64,000 nucleotides of DNA. Origin: Hydractinia symbiolongicarpus. Taxonomy: Eukaryota > Cnidaria > Hydrozoa > Anthoathecata > Hydractiniidae. The stretch is taken from NCBI RefSeq assembly GCF_029227915.1, contig NC_079879.1:3410001-3474000 (forward strand). The letters are read 5' to 3'. The notes under the pieces were generated by a model. It did not search any database and was not told where the DNA came from. It worked only from the letters and a program-made list of their open reading frames with translations. Shown piece after piece: positions 1 through 11,494 of the stretch. The position numbers and the translations under genes were made by a program. Each line of letters starts with the position of its first letter. The stretch's first letter is position 1.

Positions 1-887
1 GTGAGCTATGAATTTTGACAAATAGCAGAAGACTCAGTGAAAACAAATCCAAAAAAAAAGAAGACACCTAACCCAAAAGAGAATATGTGACTCGAGTTTT
101 GAATTATATAATCCAGAATCCTATATCGACCCTCTTAACCACGATTGATGGTACGTAGAATTAAAGGAGGGTACCGCTCGTTTAGATCTATAGAATGTTT
201 AGAAACAGATCGAAGCGCAGTCAAACTCTTATATCGGAACCTCATAATTGTGAGAATCTGATAGGATTGGCCTGGCCTTGTAACAACTTTTATGTAACCA
301 AGGAGGTTTGTGGTGCTAAAAAGGAGATTTTCAAAAAGGGGAAAAATATGCAATATATATAGTATATATTTCTTATTTTTTACATAAACTTATGGATCGT
401 TACCAGAAGCTTTTAGCTTTATTTTGGAACACTTCTCATTATAAGTAAGTTTTTTCAGTTCTCAAAACAAAATATTTGAGACAATTATCAGTCGTTACGT
501 TGGGCGAAATAGTTGCAGTTCTAGATAGTCAAAGAAAACTATTAGTCGAGTGAAATTTAGTCACCTGTCACTAAAATTAGTCACTTTTCCCCCGTTTTTT
601 TTTACACCGTCATGCATTAAAAATAGTCACGTGTTACATTGGTGATTATCCACAAGACGACCGCAAAGCATGTGATTGCAACATGTTGTGACGCGGTCTC
701 CTACCTATCACAACATTTAAATAAAACATGATTACAACGTACCACTATCGAAACCAAAAAAAACTTATGCATCTTTATCGATACTTTTATTGAGCAAGAA
801 ACCATTTGTATCATGTGCTTGGTAATGCTTAAGGATTCTAGAATACTCTTTTTGTTGTGATTACGTAACTACCTTTTTTATTTTTAG
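1..887. other. upstream intron/flank of ERI1, no gene seen
   Basis: AT-rich DNA without a supportable exon. It ends in a pyrimidine-rich tract and an AG at 886-887, the splice acceptor of the ERI1 terminal exon, so most of this stretch is probably the last ERI1 intron. Short open frames here show no family features. Confidence 0.5.
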
Positions 888-1161
888 ACCGTGGGACATC
901 GATCGTTTTTTAAAACAGCAATGCAAGCGCTTAAACATTCAAATTCCGCATTATTTTCATCGCTGGGTGAACGTACGAAAACATTTTTACAATTACTACA
1001 AGATAAAACAAGTCAATGTTGAACTCATGTTACAGCATCTTGGAATGGAGTTTGAAGGGCGTCCTCATTGTGGAATTGATGACTCACGCAACATAGCTCG
1101 TATTTTAATTCAACTGAAAAAAGATGGTGCAGACATGTGCATCAATGAGACGTTTAGGTAA
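888..1161 (+). CDS. ERI1: ERI1-type 3'-5' exoribonuclease, terminal exon (partial)
   Basis: ERI1 is a DEDDh-family 3'-5' exoribonuclease that trims histone-mRNA stem-loops and 5.8S rRNA ends and degrades siRNAs. Only the C-terminal part is in the window. The exon opens after an AG at 886-887 with a split codon, then reads PWDIDRFL, later LMLQHLGMEFEGRPHCG, then IDDSRNIARI, and stops at 1161. The GRPHCG-x-DDSRNIARI block holds the last catalytic His and Asp of the DEDDh fold and is typical of ERI1/ERI2/ERI3. The ending shortly after INE resembles ERI1 most. The N-terminal SAP and first exonuclease motifs must lie upstream, outside the window. ERI2 or ERI3 is possible but less likely. Confidence 0.85.
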
Positions 1162-1424
1162 CATTGCCATGCGCCTAAATATTCTTAAACTAAGAACGTT
1201 TGTTATAACATTCGTATCTCTTAAACCTCAGCTTTGTTTTGTGAAATGCCTCATTAAATCTCATAACACTGTTCCATGTTTGACGTAATTTTGAACATCT
1301 TTTTAAGTTATGTTGTCTCCAATTGAATGGTGGCCACACCTCCTAAACAAGTAGTGACCCTCTTAAAATCTCCTAAATAACCTGAAGGTTGTACCCAATA
1401 TATTTATTCCTCCTCAAGTCTGCT

Positions 1425-1473
1425 AAAATTGTTCATCCTTAAATAGATAATCTATTTAAGGATGAACAATTTT
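1425..1473. repeat. 49-nt near-perfect palindrome
   Basis: Two 24-nt arms (left arm starts AAAATTGTTCATCC) are exact reverse complements around one central base. The arms would form a long uninterrupted hairpin. No flanking transposon ends or duplications were recognised. Confidence 0.9.
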
Positions 1474-2323
1474 CTTAAAAAAAATTATTTTCACGATTTG
1501 AAAAAAACATAACCAATAGTACGTATGTTAGCAAAATCTTTATAAGTTTTTCAGTGTTTTCACCTAAAAGTTGGTTAAATCTCCTGAATTCTCCTGAAAA
1601 TGTAAAAATTGTAAAGCTGTGGCCATCCTGAATGAAGAACTGACATGTAGAGCTCTTGAAGGTAGTTTTGTTATTCCTAACAGCAGATTGGAAGTCACAC
1701 ATGTTAATATCTGCTTCACCTAAGATGTCAGTAATTGTTTATGCTAAGTGGAATGTTTTTAAGATAGTTTAATTAATGGTTGTTTCTATGAATGACCTTT
1801 ATATGTATAATGTAAATATATATTAAAAAACGTTAAAACAATTTAATTTCTGTATTTTATAGTCGTGTATGGTCTTAGTGCAGTGTAGCGGATAGGTTTT
1901 TATCTGGCTATATATGAGAATATGCGATTGTTCGCTGTGTGTAGCAAATTGAAACGGTCACCGGCTAAAAATGTCATGTTTTTCCCGCTTTCATCTTTTA
2001 ATTTTTAATTTTTCATAAAGCCCTGATAAGCAAAAAAAATACTAACAAGAAGCCCTGGGGGCTCTAAGAATTTCCGCGCGCTACCAAAATATTTAATGAA
2101 AACCTGCTAATTCGTTGTGTTATTGTGCCAAACATTCGAAGGGGTTCGGTGCATGAACCTCTGAAGATAAAGCACACCACTGACATTATATCTTACAACA
2201 AACGCAAACAAATCGAAACGTGTCATTAAACTCACATTTTAAAAGAAATTGCTAACAAAAAATACAGCCTATCATTCATGGTTGAAAGTCTTGCGATTGA
2301 AACGTTTATGGTCTTAAACGGCA

Positions 2324-2690
2324 TTAGTTGACAAAAAATCAAAATTTTGATGTGACCATCATTTTCAGCATACTTTTTTTATTAACTGTGTCAATTTTTG
2401 TCGAAAATAAAGCAGTTTTAATTTTTGGATAAATTTTGGCCTGAAATGACATTTAGGTGACAAAAAATCAAACTTTTGTAACATCATCATTTTCAGCATA
2501 CTTTATTTGTTAACTGTGCCAGATATAGTCGAAAATGAAGTGGTTTTAATTTTTGGACCAATTTTGGCCTAAAATGACATTTAGGTGACAAAATCAAAAT
2601 TATTATGTCACCATTATGTTCAGCATACTCTTTTTGTTAACTGTGCCAAATTTTGTCGAAAACAAATACCAATTTTGGCCTGAAACGTCA
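2324..2690. repeat. tandem repeat, about 129-bp unit, three diverged copies
   Basis: Copies start near 2324, 2453 and 2581. Each begins with a TTAG(G/T)TGACAAAA-type string and contains TTTTCAGCATACT, then TTAACTGTG, then TTTTGGCCTRAAA at its end. Spacing is 128-129 bp and copies differ by point changes and small gaps, so this is an old minisatellite-like duplication. Confidence 0.85.
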
Positions 2691-3961
2691 ATACGAGACT
2701 TCCCAGTAGTTAAGGAGCTTGGGTACGAAGTTTACATCTGTGACTGAGCAAAGTGAAATCCCATGGTCGATTTTTTCTCAAAAAATGCTCCAAAAGAAAA
2801 AAACGACGGTTTTAAAGAATTTCCTACGCCTTCGGGCGCGGAAATTCAATAAATCGGGTAGCAATGCGATTGACAGAAACAAACTTTATTTACCGAACAA
2901 CATGATTTTAAGAACAGGAATACAATGTTCATTTGTCAAATCGATTTGTTAGAATTTAGTGCCTTCACAGTCGACTCTCGAATACTCAACTTTATTGGTA
3001 AACTTCTTACACAGCGTCTGCCATTTATGCGCTATTTTACGTGAAAAACCCCTAAAAAATTAAAATATTTCTGACAGAGAGAAATAAAGACCGTTGCAGT
3101 TTCTCATATTTACGCGTTTATTTTGCTTCTTTTGAACTTCATTACTTTAGGCCGATTTCTAGATTTTGGTCCGATTGCATTATAAATTTTCCACAATCAA
3201 CTGCCTTTCCAACTACTAAACAGTTATATTTCGTCTAAAGCAAACTTAATTTTTTGGTAATCTTTTAAGGTGCTTGCTCAGCAAAATGAAAAAAAATGTA
3301 GGCCATTTGTTAAATCCCTGCGAAATTCCACGGATAAATTCATACGTAAAAAGCTTCACAGACAGCATCAGAAACTATAAAATTCGTAAAATTATCAAGT
3401 TTGAAAATATAGCTGGCAAAACAATGAACCTTTTAGTTTTATAACGACAGAGAAAAATAATTTTAAAGCGTCTCTTTGTGGTACCCATCTATGACACGTT
3501 GGTTATCTGAGTTTGCGTTTAGATTAACACTATCGCCAGGGCTATTTTACCCCTATATAAAATGCAGGCAGGCTTGCTTCAAAGTACTACTACTCGGGAG
3601 AAAGTGGCGATAAGATATTTTCAGATCACAGCATGGCAACAAACAAGAATAGCTTTTTTTTACTCCATAGTCTTTATAGCATTTTCGAAAAAAATCGGCA
3701 GCCGTAATATAAGAAGTATAAAATTTCGCAATTTTTTTTTAAGAACGAATCGAGAAAAAAAAATCCAAAAGCAAGAGTTTGCTATTTTCTGATTTTTCAC
3801 GGATAGATCTTTCACAAACTTTTTACTTTTATCAATGTCTTATTTTCGCAAAAATTCGTCTGGAATAAAATGAGGATGACTACGTAAAAAAATTTTTTTT
3901 TGAATGTTATATTAATGTAAATAGTATGACATATGATGGTTGAAAATAAATTATTTTTAAC

Positions 3962-5713
3962 TTAGGATTTCAACAATACCTTATTTTTATTTACAATTTC
4001 TAGGGTTGTTTTATATTCTTTTATTCTCTGATTAGTATATTCTTTCATATTTGCACCGGCTTCCAGTAGCAGGAAAGCGGTACGATAGTGTTTGTTTTTG
4101 AAAGCATGATGTATAGCGGGCCAGCCGCTCGAATCTTTCTGATTTACGTCCATCTGGTTGGCTTGCATTAATTCTAAAATCTTTTTGATATCACCTTTTT
4201 TAGCAGATGTATTTAACAGGCTGGGCGCGTTGTGCGGGACAGTTTGTTTGCTCTTTTGCTTGCGATTACATGGAAAACAGTTCGTGTCAGCTTCGGTTAA
4301 AGAATTTTTTTCCTTCCGAAAGTCCTGAAATTTGTCCAGACTTGGTCTCTTTCTGGTCTGCAAATTGTTTGAAAGGTCTTTGTTTAGAGTTGACTGATAT
4401 GATTTTAATTTAACTTTTTGATATATTTTGATTTTATTTTTTTCTGGTCCTTGTTTTAATTTCTGAACAATATGTAAACATTGCCGAACCTGTAAAATGA
4501 TATCAACAACTTCTTTACCGCTGACCGGTGAATTGTTTTTTCTTGCTCTCAGAACATTCGAATCGCGTATTTCCAAAACATTTACGCCGCCATTTCTTAA
4601 CACACTGCGTAATGGTTTCACCTTGGGTGAAATAGGTTGCCACGTTTTGTCGTTCGCGCCACATGGAGATAAGGAACTTAATTCCGTTCGTAAAAGTAGT
4701 TTTTTCAATTCTATCAAAAAAAGTTCTTTACCAAAATCAACATGAGTTTTTTTAATACTTGCTAAGTAACTTTCTTTGGCTTCATCGTATTGTTGTTTTA
4801 ACGGCTTGCTATTACCATTAACAATGACGTCAACAGCATTGAATTTCTCACTAGCGGTTTTGTCATTCTCACTTATAGACGACAAACTAAAATCCATATG
4901 TCGAGGCGACACCGGTGTATAGCTTTGTGACGAGTAACCAGAATCTCGTCTTGATGACATTTCCAATGGCGAGTTTAAAATCAGTTGAGACTTGACTGAA
5001 AAATTTGGACGAAGCGTTTTCGGGTTTCCGTAATCATGCCTCTGTCTTGCTCCAGAACAAGGGCATGGGCATGATATTGTATGATCTGTTTGTGTCGATT
5101 GAGTACGAAATTGTTTGTTTGATTTCGTGAAGTCGTTGCAGAAATCATCGAAGCTTTCAAAGTCTTTTGTACGAACATTAACTTGCACGTTCGTTCCTGC
5201 TAACGGAGATGCACTGCCTGAATAATCGTGGTCGCAATCGTCAACCAAGATTCGGTGCGATTTAGCACTTTTGCAAGTATTTGGAATATCTACCGATGTG
5301 TCGCTGGACTCACCTGATGCAACACCTGATGAAAGAGATGTTTCTTTAGGTATATGAACGCGTGTGAACACATCTGGTCCGATTGTATCATATGAATGAT
5401 ACGGCGTAGAGTATTTGTTTGGAAAGCAACCTTGCAAGTTGTTGTCATATGACGGTATACCTGAAGTTGTTGCAACAGGTGTTCCTGGTGGGCTTGCGAG
5501 AACAAAAAAACATGTCTCCTCTCCCAGATTTCCAATGTGGTCGCTTTTCTTATCTGTAGATTTAACAACAGGTTTTACGCAAATCTTTTCATAATGATTT
5601 GGCTTTTTACGACAAATTTTGAGAGTGTCACTCTCGTAAATATTTGCTGTTTCAGCAGTTTTTGTGGTGTTGATTACTAATTGTCCGCCACCGTGACTTC
5701 CTTCTAGGTTCAT
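3962..5713 (-). CDS. 583-aa ankyrin-repeat protein of unknown function
   Basis: This is a long intact frame with good codon structure. Residues from about 495 to 575 form two ankyrin-type units: a helix pair ending in GDIKKILELMQ followed by VNQKDSSGWPAIHHAF, and then AFLLLEAGANM. The region before it (1 to about 480) is low in hydrophobics and rich in Ser, Thr, Asn and Pro, with short SP and TP motifs, and looks largely disordered. A basic segment rich in Lys lies near 420-470. There is no signal peptide or membrane segment. A splice-acceptor-like sequence (TTTCAG) ends seven bases before the ATG, so the chosen start is in the first codons of an exon and the 5'UTR or extra N-terminal codons may lie in an upstream exon. 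I do not recognise the family; an I-kappa-B-like regulator is one possibility but only two repeats are visible. Confidence 0.8.
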   Translation of the reverse strand: MNLEGSHGGGQLVINTTKTAETANIYESDTLKICRKKPNHYEKICVKPVVKSTDKKSDHIGNLGEETCFFVLASPPGTPVATTSGIPSYDNNLQGCFPNKYSTPYHSYDTIGPDVFTRVHIPKETSLSSGVASGESSDTSVDIPNTCKSAKSHRILVDDCDHDYSGSASPLAGTNVQVNVRTKDFESFDDFCNDFTKSNKQFRTQSTQTDHTISCPCPCSGARQRHDYGNPKTLRPNFSVKSQLILNSPLEMSSRRDSGYSSQSYTPVSPRHMDFSLSSISENDKTASEKFNAVDVIVNGNSKPLKQQYDEAKESYLASIKKTHVDFGKELFLIELKKLLLRTELSSLSPCGANDKTWQPISPKVKPLRSVLRNGGVNVLEIRDSNVLRARKNNSPVSGKEVVDIILQVRQCLHIVQKLKQGPEKNKIKIYQKVKLKSYQSTLNKDLSNNLQTRKRPSLDKFQDFRKEKNSLTEADTNCFPCNRKQKSKQTVPHNAPSLLNTSAKKGDIKKILELMQANQMDVNQKDSSGWPAIHHAFKNKHYRTAFLLLEAGANMKEYTNQRIKEYKTTLEIVNKNKVLLKS

Positions 5714-8534
5714 AATGCACTGAAATAAAAATAAAAGCTAAATGAGACAAAAATGCCTATGTTACCTGGTTTGTCGTGCAGAAGTATATTTCGTGTTGCA
5801 AAAAGCAAAACAATTTTTAAAAAACAGAGATGCAGAAATTAGAAACAACAAATTATCCCAATATAAAAATGAATAAAAACATTTTCCCCGACACGATTAA
5901 TCTCGGTTACATGTTCCTTGTGAGCAGATTTAAAAATATTTTTGTATCGTCTTATCAAAACAAATTTAACATGTTTTTTCTTCACTTTATTTTTTTGCTT
6001 TATAAATATAACATTTGTTATCGCAAATAATAAAATGATACTGTAATATAACACAAGATCGCGTGCTCATCCAACAAGCTTGTTTTTCCTTTTATAAATT
6101 CGCACCTTCAGAAATCAACTTTGTTTACTGATTTTATAAAAACGCATACAATTTTTTTGAACAAAATTTAAATCGATAAGGTGATATCGATACAAAATCA
6201 CTATCATCTTCTTAATGCTCTCATTTATCAAAAACATCAACCTTCTGTTCGCCAATCATAAAAAACTTGCAGAGAACAACGAAGTAACTTGATGCTCTTC
6301 GACATTTTCTTACAAAAACCGTTTAGCAAATAAAAATTTCAATATAACGTTCAAATACAAACACGAAGATAATGCATTTTTTTCAGACTTTAGCTGATAT
6401 TTGAAATTATAGTCTTGTTTTAAAAGGTATGGGAAGATATCGTTTGATTGTTAAAATTTTGGAACAAAACAAAAAAATAACTGTCTGAAAAAAATGAAAA
6501 TTCGACTTGCACACTTGATTAAAAATCGTGAGCAAGCGTGACTTCCATCTACAGAAATATCTGCTATCTGTCCATTTATCTTCTTACCTAAACCAAATTT
6601 TGCAAGTCGTAATGTTGACAATATATTTTTCGTGTATCACTTTACATTGAAACACAAAGATAAACAAAAACTTTTTCCAGACTGACGCGCATTAGAAACA
6701 TCTTTGTCGTGTTGACTTTACACCAACATTAAATTTGTAGAGAATTCTATTTCTTGCAACGTAACTTTGTGGTTATTAATTTTTTTCTCGTTACGCAACT
6801 GACTACACTTTATTTTGTCAAAGAGATAATTAAAAGTGAGAATGTTATATTCCATTAGCACATTAAACACACAAAAACCGAATCTTAAAACACTTTATAT
6901 AATAACATTTAGTTTCCGTGCAATATTCATGTACAGTTTTAGCGCCAACTCTCTTCATAGATTTTCCACAATCTCTTTCCCAGGTCTACTTAAAATATTT
7001 TTAACAAGAAGTTTCATCAAAAAAAACTTTATAAGGTCTGGAGACGAGGTTGCTTTATTGAGACTGTTGACAAAAGAAGGCTGATATAAAGAGAAAAATT
7101 TCTAGTCCTCGAATTTAGTAGCGTGGGAAACAAATTTTGTCTGTATAAAAATAATCCTGGATCACCATCATACAGGCTTGAAATATATTTAAATCGATCA
7201 GATTATGAACTTATAAGAAACATTTTATCTGGGGCTTAAACGTTTCTTTAAGTTTTATATTTTGCACACAGGCTCAATTATTGTTGTTCTTGTTAAATAT
7301 CTACCTAGGAAACCCAAATTCAAAATCAGGCTAGTGCGCCTATCGAAAATCAAACTTCCGCTTTAATCACGTTTGCTGTTGTATAAAACTTTCACGACTT
7401 TAGTACAAGAAAAAGTCTTGTTATAATCCCCGGTTGTTTGTCCTTTTTCCTCTCGCTTAGACTGGCAAGTTGTTGCTTACCTGTTGTTACATGTTTTAAA
7501 AAAACTTAAGCCTCATGTTGCTTATAAAACAAATAGCGCGTACACTTGATTCTACGTCAGAACATGCCTTATTCCAGGAGATTAAACGGGACACAAAATT
7601 AACGCCAGTTATACAATTCGTAATAATTAACGTAAATATCCAGGACGGTAAAAAAACTTCTATACTAGTTAATATAAAATAATAAAAAAATTTAAGTTTA
7701 CATGCATGTTTTGTTTTTCTGTTAAACGAACGGAGAAAAAATTAGTATCATTCTGATACCTAATGTTTTAAAGAAGACTAGTGTTGTAGTTGTATTGAAG
7801 AAAACAAGAGAAACTGGTTGTCAATACACTCGTTCTTAAAATAAAGATACACGTGTCTATCAAATTTATTGTTTTTTAATTTCCTGACTTAACGTTATTT
7901 TGAAACTTTTTGTTATAGACAAGTGCCTCGTTATTTTCCTGGAATAAAGATAATTCGTAGTTTGTGAATTTTATAAAATTACCAAATAAATCTTGGCCTT
8001 TTTGTTCTTCTTCCCTCTTATGAAATTCGCATATAAGAATTTATTTAAATATAATATCAAGTATCCTTTCATTATTAAGTAAATGAGGCTATGAATTAAA
8101 CATAATGAGATATGGAATAAAAATCGCAATTTTTATAATAATAATAATAAAACTATTTTCACCTGATGAAACAATCCGGAGAGACTTTTAGAATATTTTA
8201 AAAAAATTGAAGAATATTTAAAATTTGTTTTAAAATTTGCGAAAGTTTTTGTCTCGATTTTACTTTTTTACTCTAAATCAACCTTATATTGAAAAATCAT
8301 GTAAAATGATTCATTTTTAATCTCTTTAGTTTTAAAGTTTATCTCGCAAGTGGGACGAATTTTTAGAATTTCAAATTATCTGAACAGCCATTAAAACAAA
8401 AAACCACTATTAAAAACTGGTTTATAGTACGTCCTTTCAGTTCGAGATTAAAATGGATAACCAGATTCATCTTCTGAAATCCCAACTTTATTTGCATTGG
8501 AATTTTCATTAAAAAATAACCCTCGATATTGTTG

Positions 8535-8567
8535 CAAAACAAACAAACAAACAAACAAACAAACAAA
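8535..8567. repeat. (CAAA)n microsatellite
   Basis: Eight uninterrupted copies of CAAA/AAAC. No associated element seen. Confidence 0.9.
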
Positions 8568-10224
8568 TATATTTATACTAAATCTTACTTTTGTTTTTGT
8601 TAACTTATTTTTCTTCCAAAACATTTTCAAATACTTTCTGTCAACACAAAGTCTTTTCCCTGTCAAATGAAATACTTTGAATTTGAAACCACTGGCTATA
8701 TATTACGATTTAATGAGACAGGAAACGGGGGACATGTCATATTTGTTTTACAACCGATTCAGTTAATTATAAAGAAATTGTAAGTATTTGTGTCTCTTAA
8801 TTACATCACCTACCGTACTGGAAGTATCTAAAATATCTAACAACATGTAGTTAATATGGACAGGTATATCCGAATTCCTGTTACCAAAGTAAAAATAGCC
8901 TAAGTACGAAGTTGGAATCAAAAAAGGATATTATGACATAGGAAATGTATTTCGCAGGCTTATACAACCTCGCATTGTTCTTCTATTTAATTTTTTTATT
9001 TTCTACCTCATTGAGAAATTATTGACAGCTCGGAAGTCGTGGTAACTGTTCTTATTAACCTGGTCCCCAGGACTTTTGCCTCGTTTTTTTTTCATTTCCT
9101 GCTTCTTATTTTAGATGTATTCCCTCTCTTAATACTATTACACTTAATACGTGAAACAAAACAAAAGTATAGCATAATTTCGTGTTTAAAAATCTTTTTT
9201 TTCTTAATCTGTAGTCTTACTTCAAAAAGCTATTTAGCTGACAAAAAAAACTTTCAATGTTTATTTAAATGTCGTTATACCTAATTTCATTTCGATACAT
9301 GCTATTATGATTAAAAAGCTGGGTTGTTCACGACACATAAATGCCGCTTTTTTAATGACGCCATTATGAAAACATTTTGAGAATATGACATAAACAAAAA
9401 CAAACGATGTACATGATGACATTTTTAACAGTGTTTTTTCACCACAAGCGAAATCACAAAGAAACTTTTGAAATGAGCTCTCTCATGACTTAATAGATTC
9501 GTTGTCATTCTTCTCTTCATTGTACACATCACTAAGCTCTTTTGATAGGTCTGTACAAACATTCAATGTTAACATTTTGTTGTCTTTCACGAAACTTCAA
9601 TCTTTTAGCACGGGTGCTTCAAAAGATGGAGAAGATGTTCCGTTCGTACGTCATCCAAATATTTTCATATCAAATGTGAACGTGAAAAGCTATAACTGTA
9701 CGCTACGTAACAATGAGCGCCATTTTTTTCTTTAAACTCAGCAAGAGCCAAGTATAATGTGCTTATGTTTTGAATATAAAAACATAAATAAATAAAAAAA
9801 AATATGCACGAAATTAAGAAGATAGAAAAACCTATACTTGTTTCCATTCCTTGCCGCCATGTTGTGTTTGTAACCTGATAAAATACTACATATAACCAAA
9901 CGACATTCAGAACTGATAATCGAGAAAACAGATGTGTTGCAAATTAGGCTTAATTAAAAAGAGGTAATAAAACAGACTAATCATGGTATAAATTGCTAAT
10001 TCTCTTTCAAAATCATTTCCCATTGGTTCATTACCATTTTGGCGGGAAAATAATTACAATATTGAATTGGCGTAACACGATGAGATTTATCGTTTTATTT
10101 TATGCGACATAATTGGCGAAGCATATTGTTCTCAACCACAGACCAGTTGCTACATATGAAAATGAAGTTAGACGTAGGTGGTGGTGTATCTATGACGTCA
10201 CAATTTAAGGGTTTAATTTATCAC

Positions 10225-10400
10225 TAATTTATTCCATCCATTAACACCAGCATCTTACATAAAAATGTTAGAATAACGACAAAATGATTAAAAACATTAG
10301 AAAATACTTTCTTTTTCTTTACTTTCTTTTATGCGTACTGATTTATTCCATCAACACAAGTACACGTCAGTATCTTACATACAAATGTAAGAATAACCAT
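10225..10400. repeat. diverged local duplication, about 115-bp spacing
   Basis: Two segments share TTATTCCATC, then ATCTTACATA, then AAATGT(T/A)AGAATAAC in the same order, at about 10230-10285 and 10343-10400. They are direct copies with small indels. Confidence 0.65.
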
Positions 10401-11405
10401 AAAATAAAAAAATAAAAAAAATAAAAAATACTAAAGTACAATCTCGTCGCCAGGACTTTTTGTATTTTATGCGTACTGCGCTTATTGACAGACGCGAAGA
10501 GAAAGCGTCCATGTGAGACAAAAAGCCTGAGAACGAGATAAAAGTACGAAGACAGATAAAAATTTATACCAAACGCTCCACAGGTCGAATTTTGTTGTCA
10601 CATGACTTCGGGAAACCCTTACAACCTATAAAATTCCTAATTTTTTCCTGACTAGCAAATTTTGACCATGTTTCTCTGATCTTTTCCTGATTTCTTGCCA
10701 TATTTCCGGATGACCTAGCGAACACCCAGACCTTATTTATAGCCAGCCAATCAGATGGATTTCGTGTTATCCGTACACTCCACCCGTAAACACTTGTATA
10801 TTTTGTTTCTATGGAAACAGTACCTCAACTCGAAGGAAGGCTTGATTGAGAAGAAATTGTAATTGTATTGGTGTGCTACAAACGAGTAGTTTCTAATACA
10901 CAATTTAACTATTTAGTTTGTGTTGAGAAAATCTAAGACAAGCATGTGCTGGCAAAGAAACGTTTCATCAGCTTCTTGTAGACAAGTGAAGATAAAATCC
11001 ACCATCGCTTTACCACATCTTCAAACGGTGCGCACAGATAAAATGCAAACTTTTTTTATGAAGATATCTCTTTCACAGAAAATAACACTTTCAAATTTCT
11101 ATTAAAATACAAATTTCGATCATATTTTCCACAAGTTCATGCTGATAATAAAGGGAAATAACTGGCCTATCCTCTCATCCTTAGATACAAGCTGAGACAC
11201 TCAAATCAAACGTGTATGGGAGGATCACTGAATTATGTCATTATACAGTCAATTATCATTACGAACACATCTATCGATTCTAATTCTACCGAAGAGTAAA
11301 GAAGATACTATAAAAACCTTCACCCGACAAAAAATTATTACGGTTTCCGACTTACAACATAAAATAAATTTTAGTTTCATTAATTTCCACCTGAAATACT
11401 TTTAA

Positions 11406-11411
11406 TTTATT
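11406..11411 (-). terminator. candidate PGM3 polyadenylation signal
   Basis: AATAAA on the minus strand about 85 bases after the PGM3 stop codon, a plausible poly(A) signal position. Confidence 0.5.
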
Positions 11412-11494
11412 CAGATAGTAAAAACATATTTAAATTAAAAAAATATTTACTTATACAGACTAAAAATGTGTATAACAAGTTAATTCTTCTCCAT

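Larger units (their letters stand above)
1162..3961. other. intergenic region with palindrome and tandem repeat
   Basis: No gene is supported here. The stretch contains the 49-nt palindrome at 1425-1473 and the three-copy tandem repeat at 2324-2690, listed separately. Short open frames at 2719-2952 and 3562-3792 have biased composition and no recognisable domain. Confidence 0.6.
5714..11494. other. long AT-rich intergenic region, no gene supported
   Basis: About 5.8 kb with only short open frames of simple composition. It holds a (CAAA)n microsatellite at 8535-8567 and a local duplication at about 10225-10400. A 60-codon frame at 9665-9847 (-) starts with a hydrophobic run but overlaps a second start in another frame and has no partner exon I can defend. 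Upstream exons of the ankyrin gene could be here, unrecognised. Confidence 0.5.

Noticed and set aside
9502-9861. Possible two-exon minus-strand gene starting MAARNGNK
   Set aside because: A start and a GT donor are visible, but no acceptor and downstream exon could be joined with a protein-like result.
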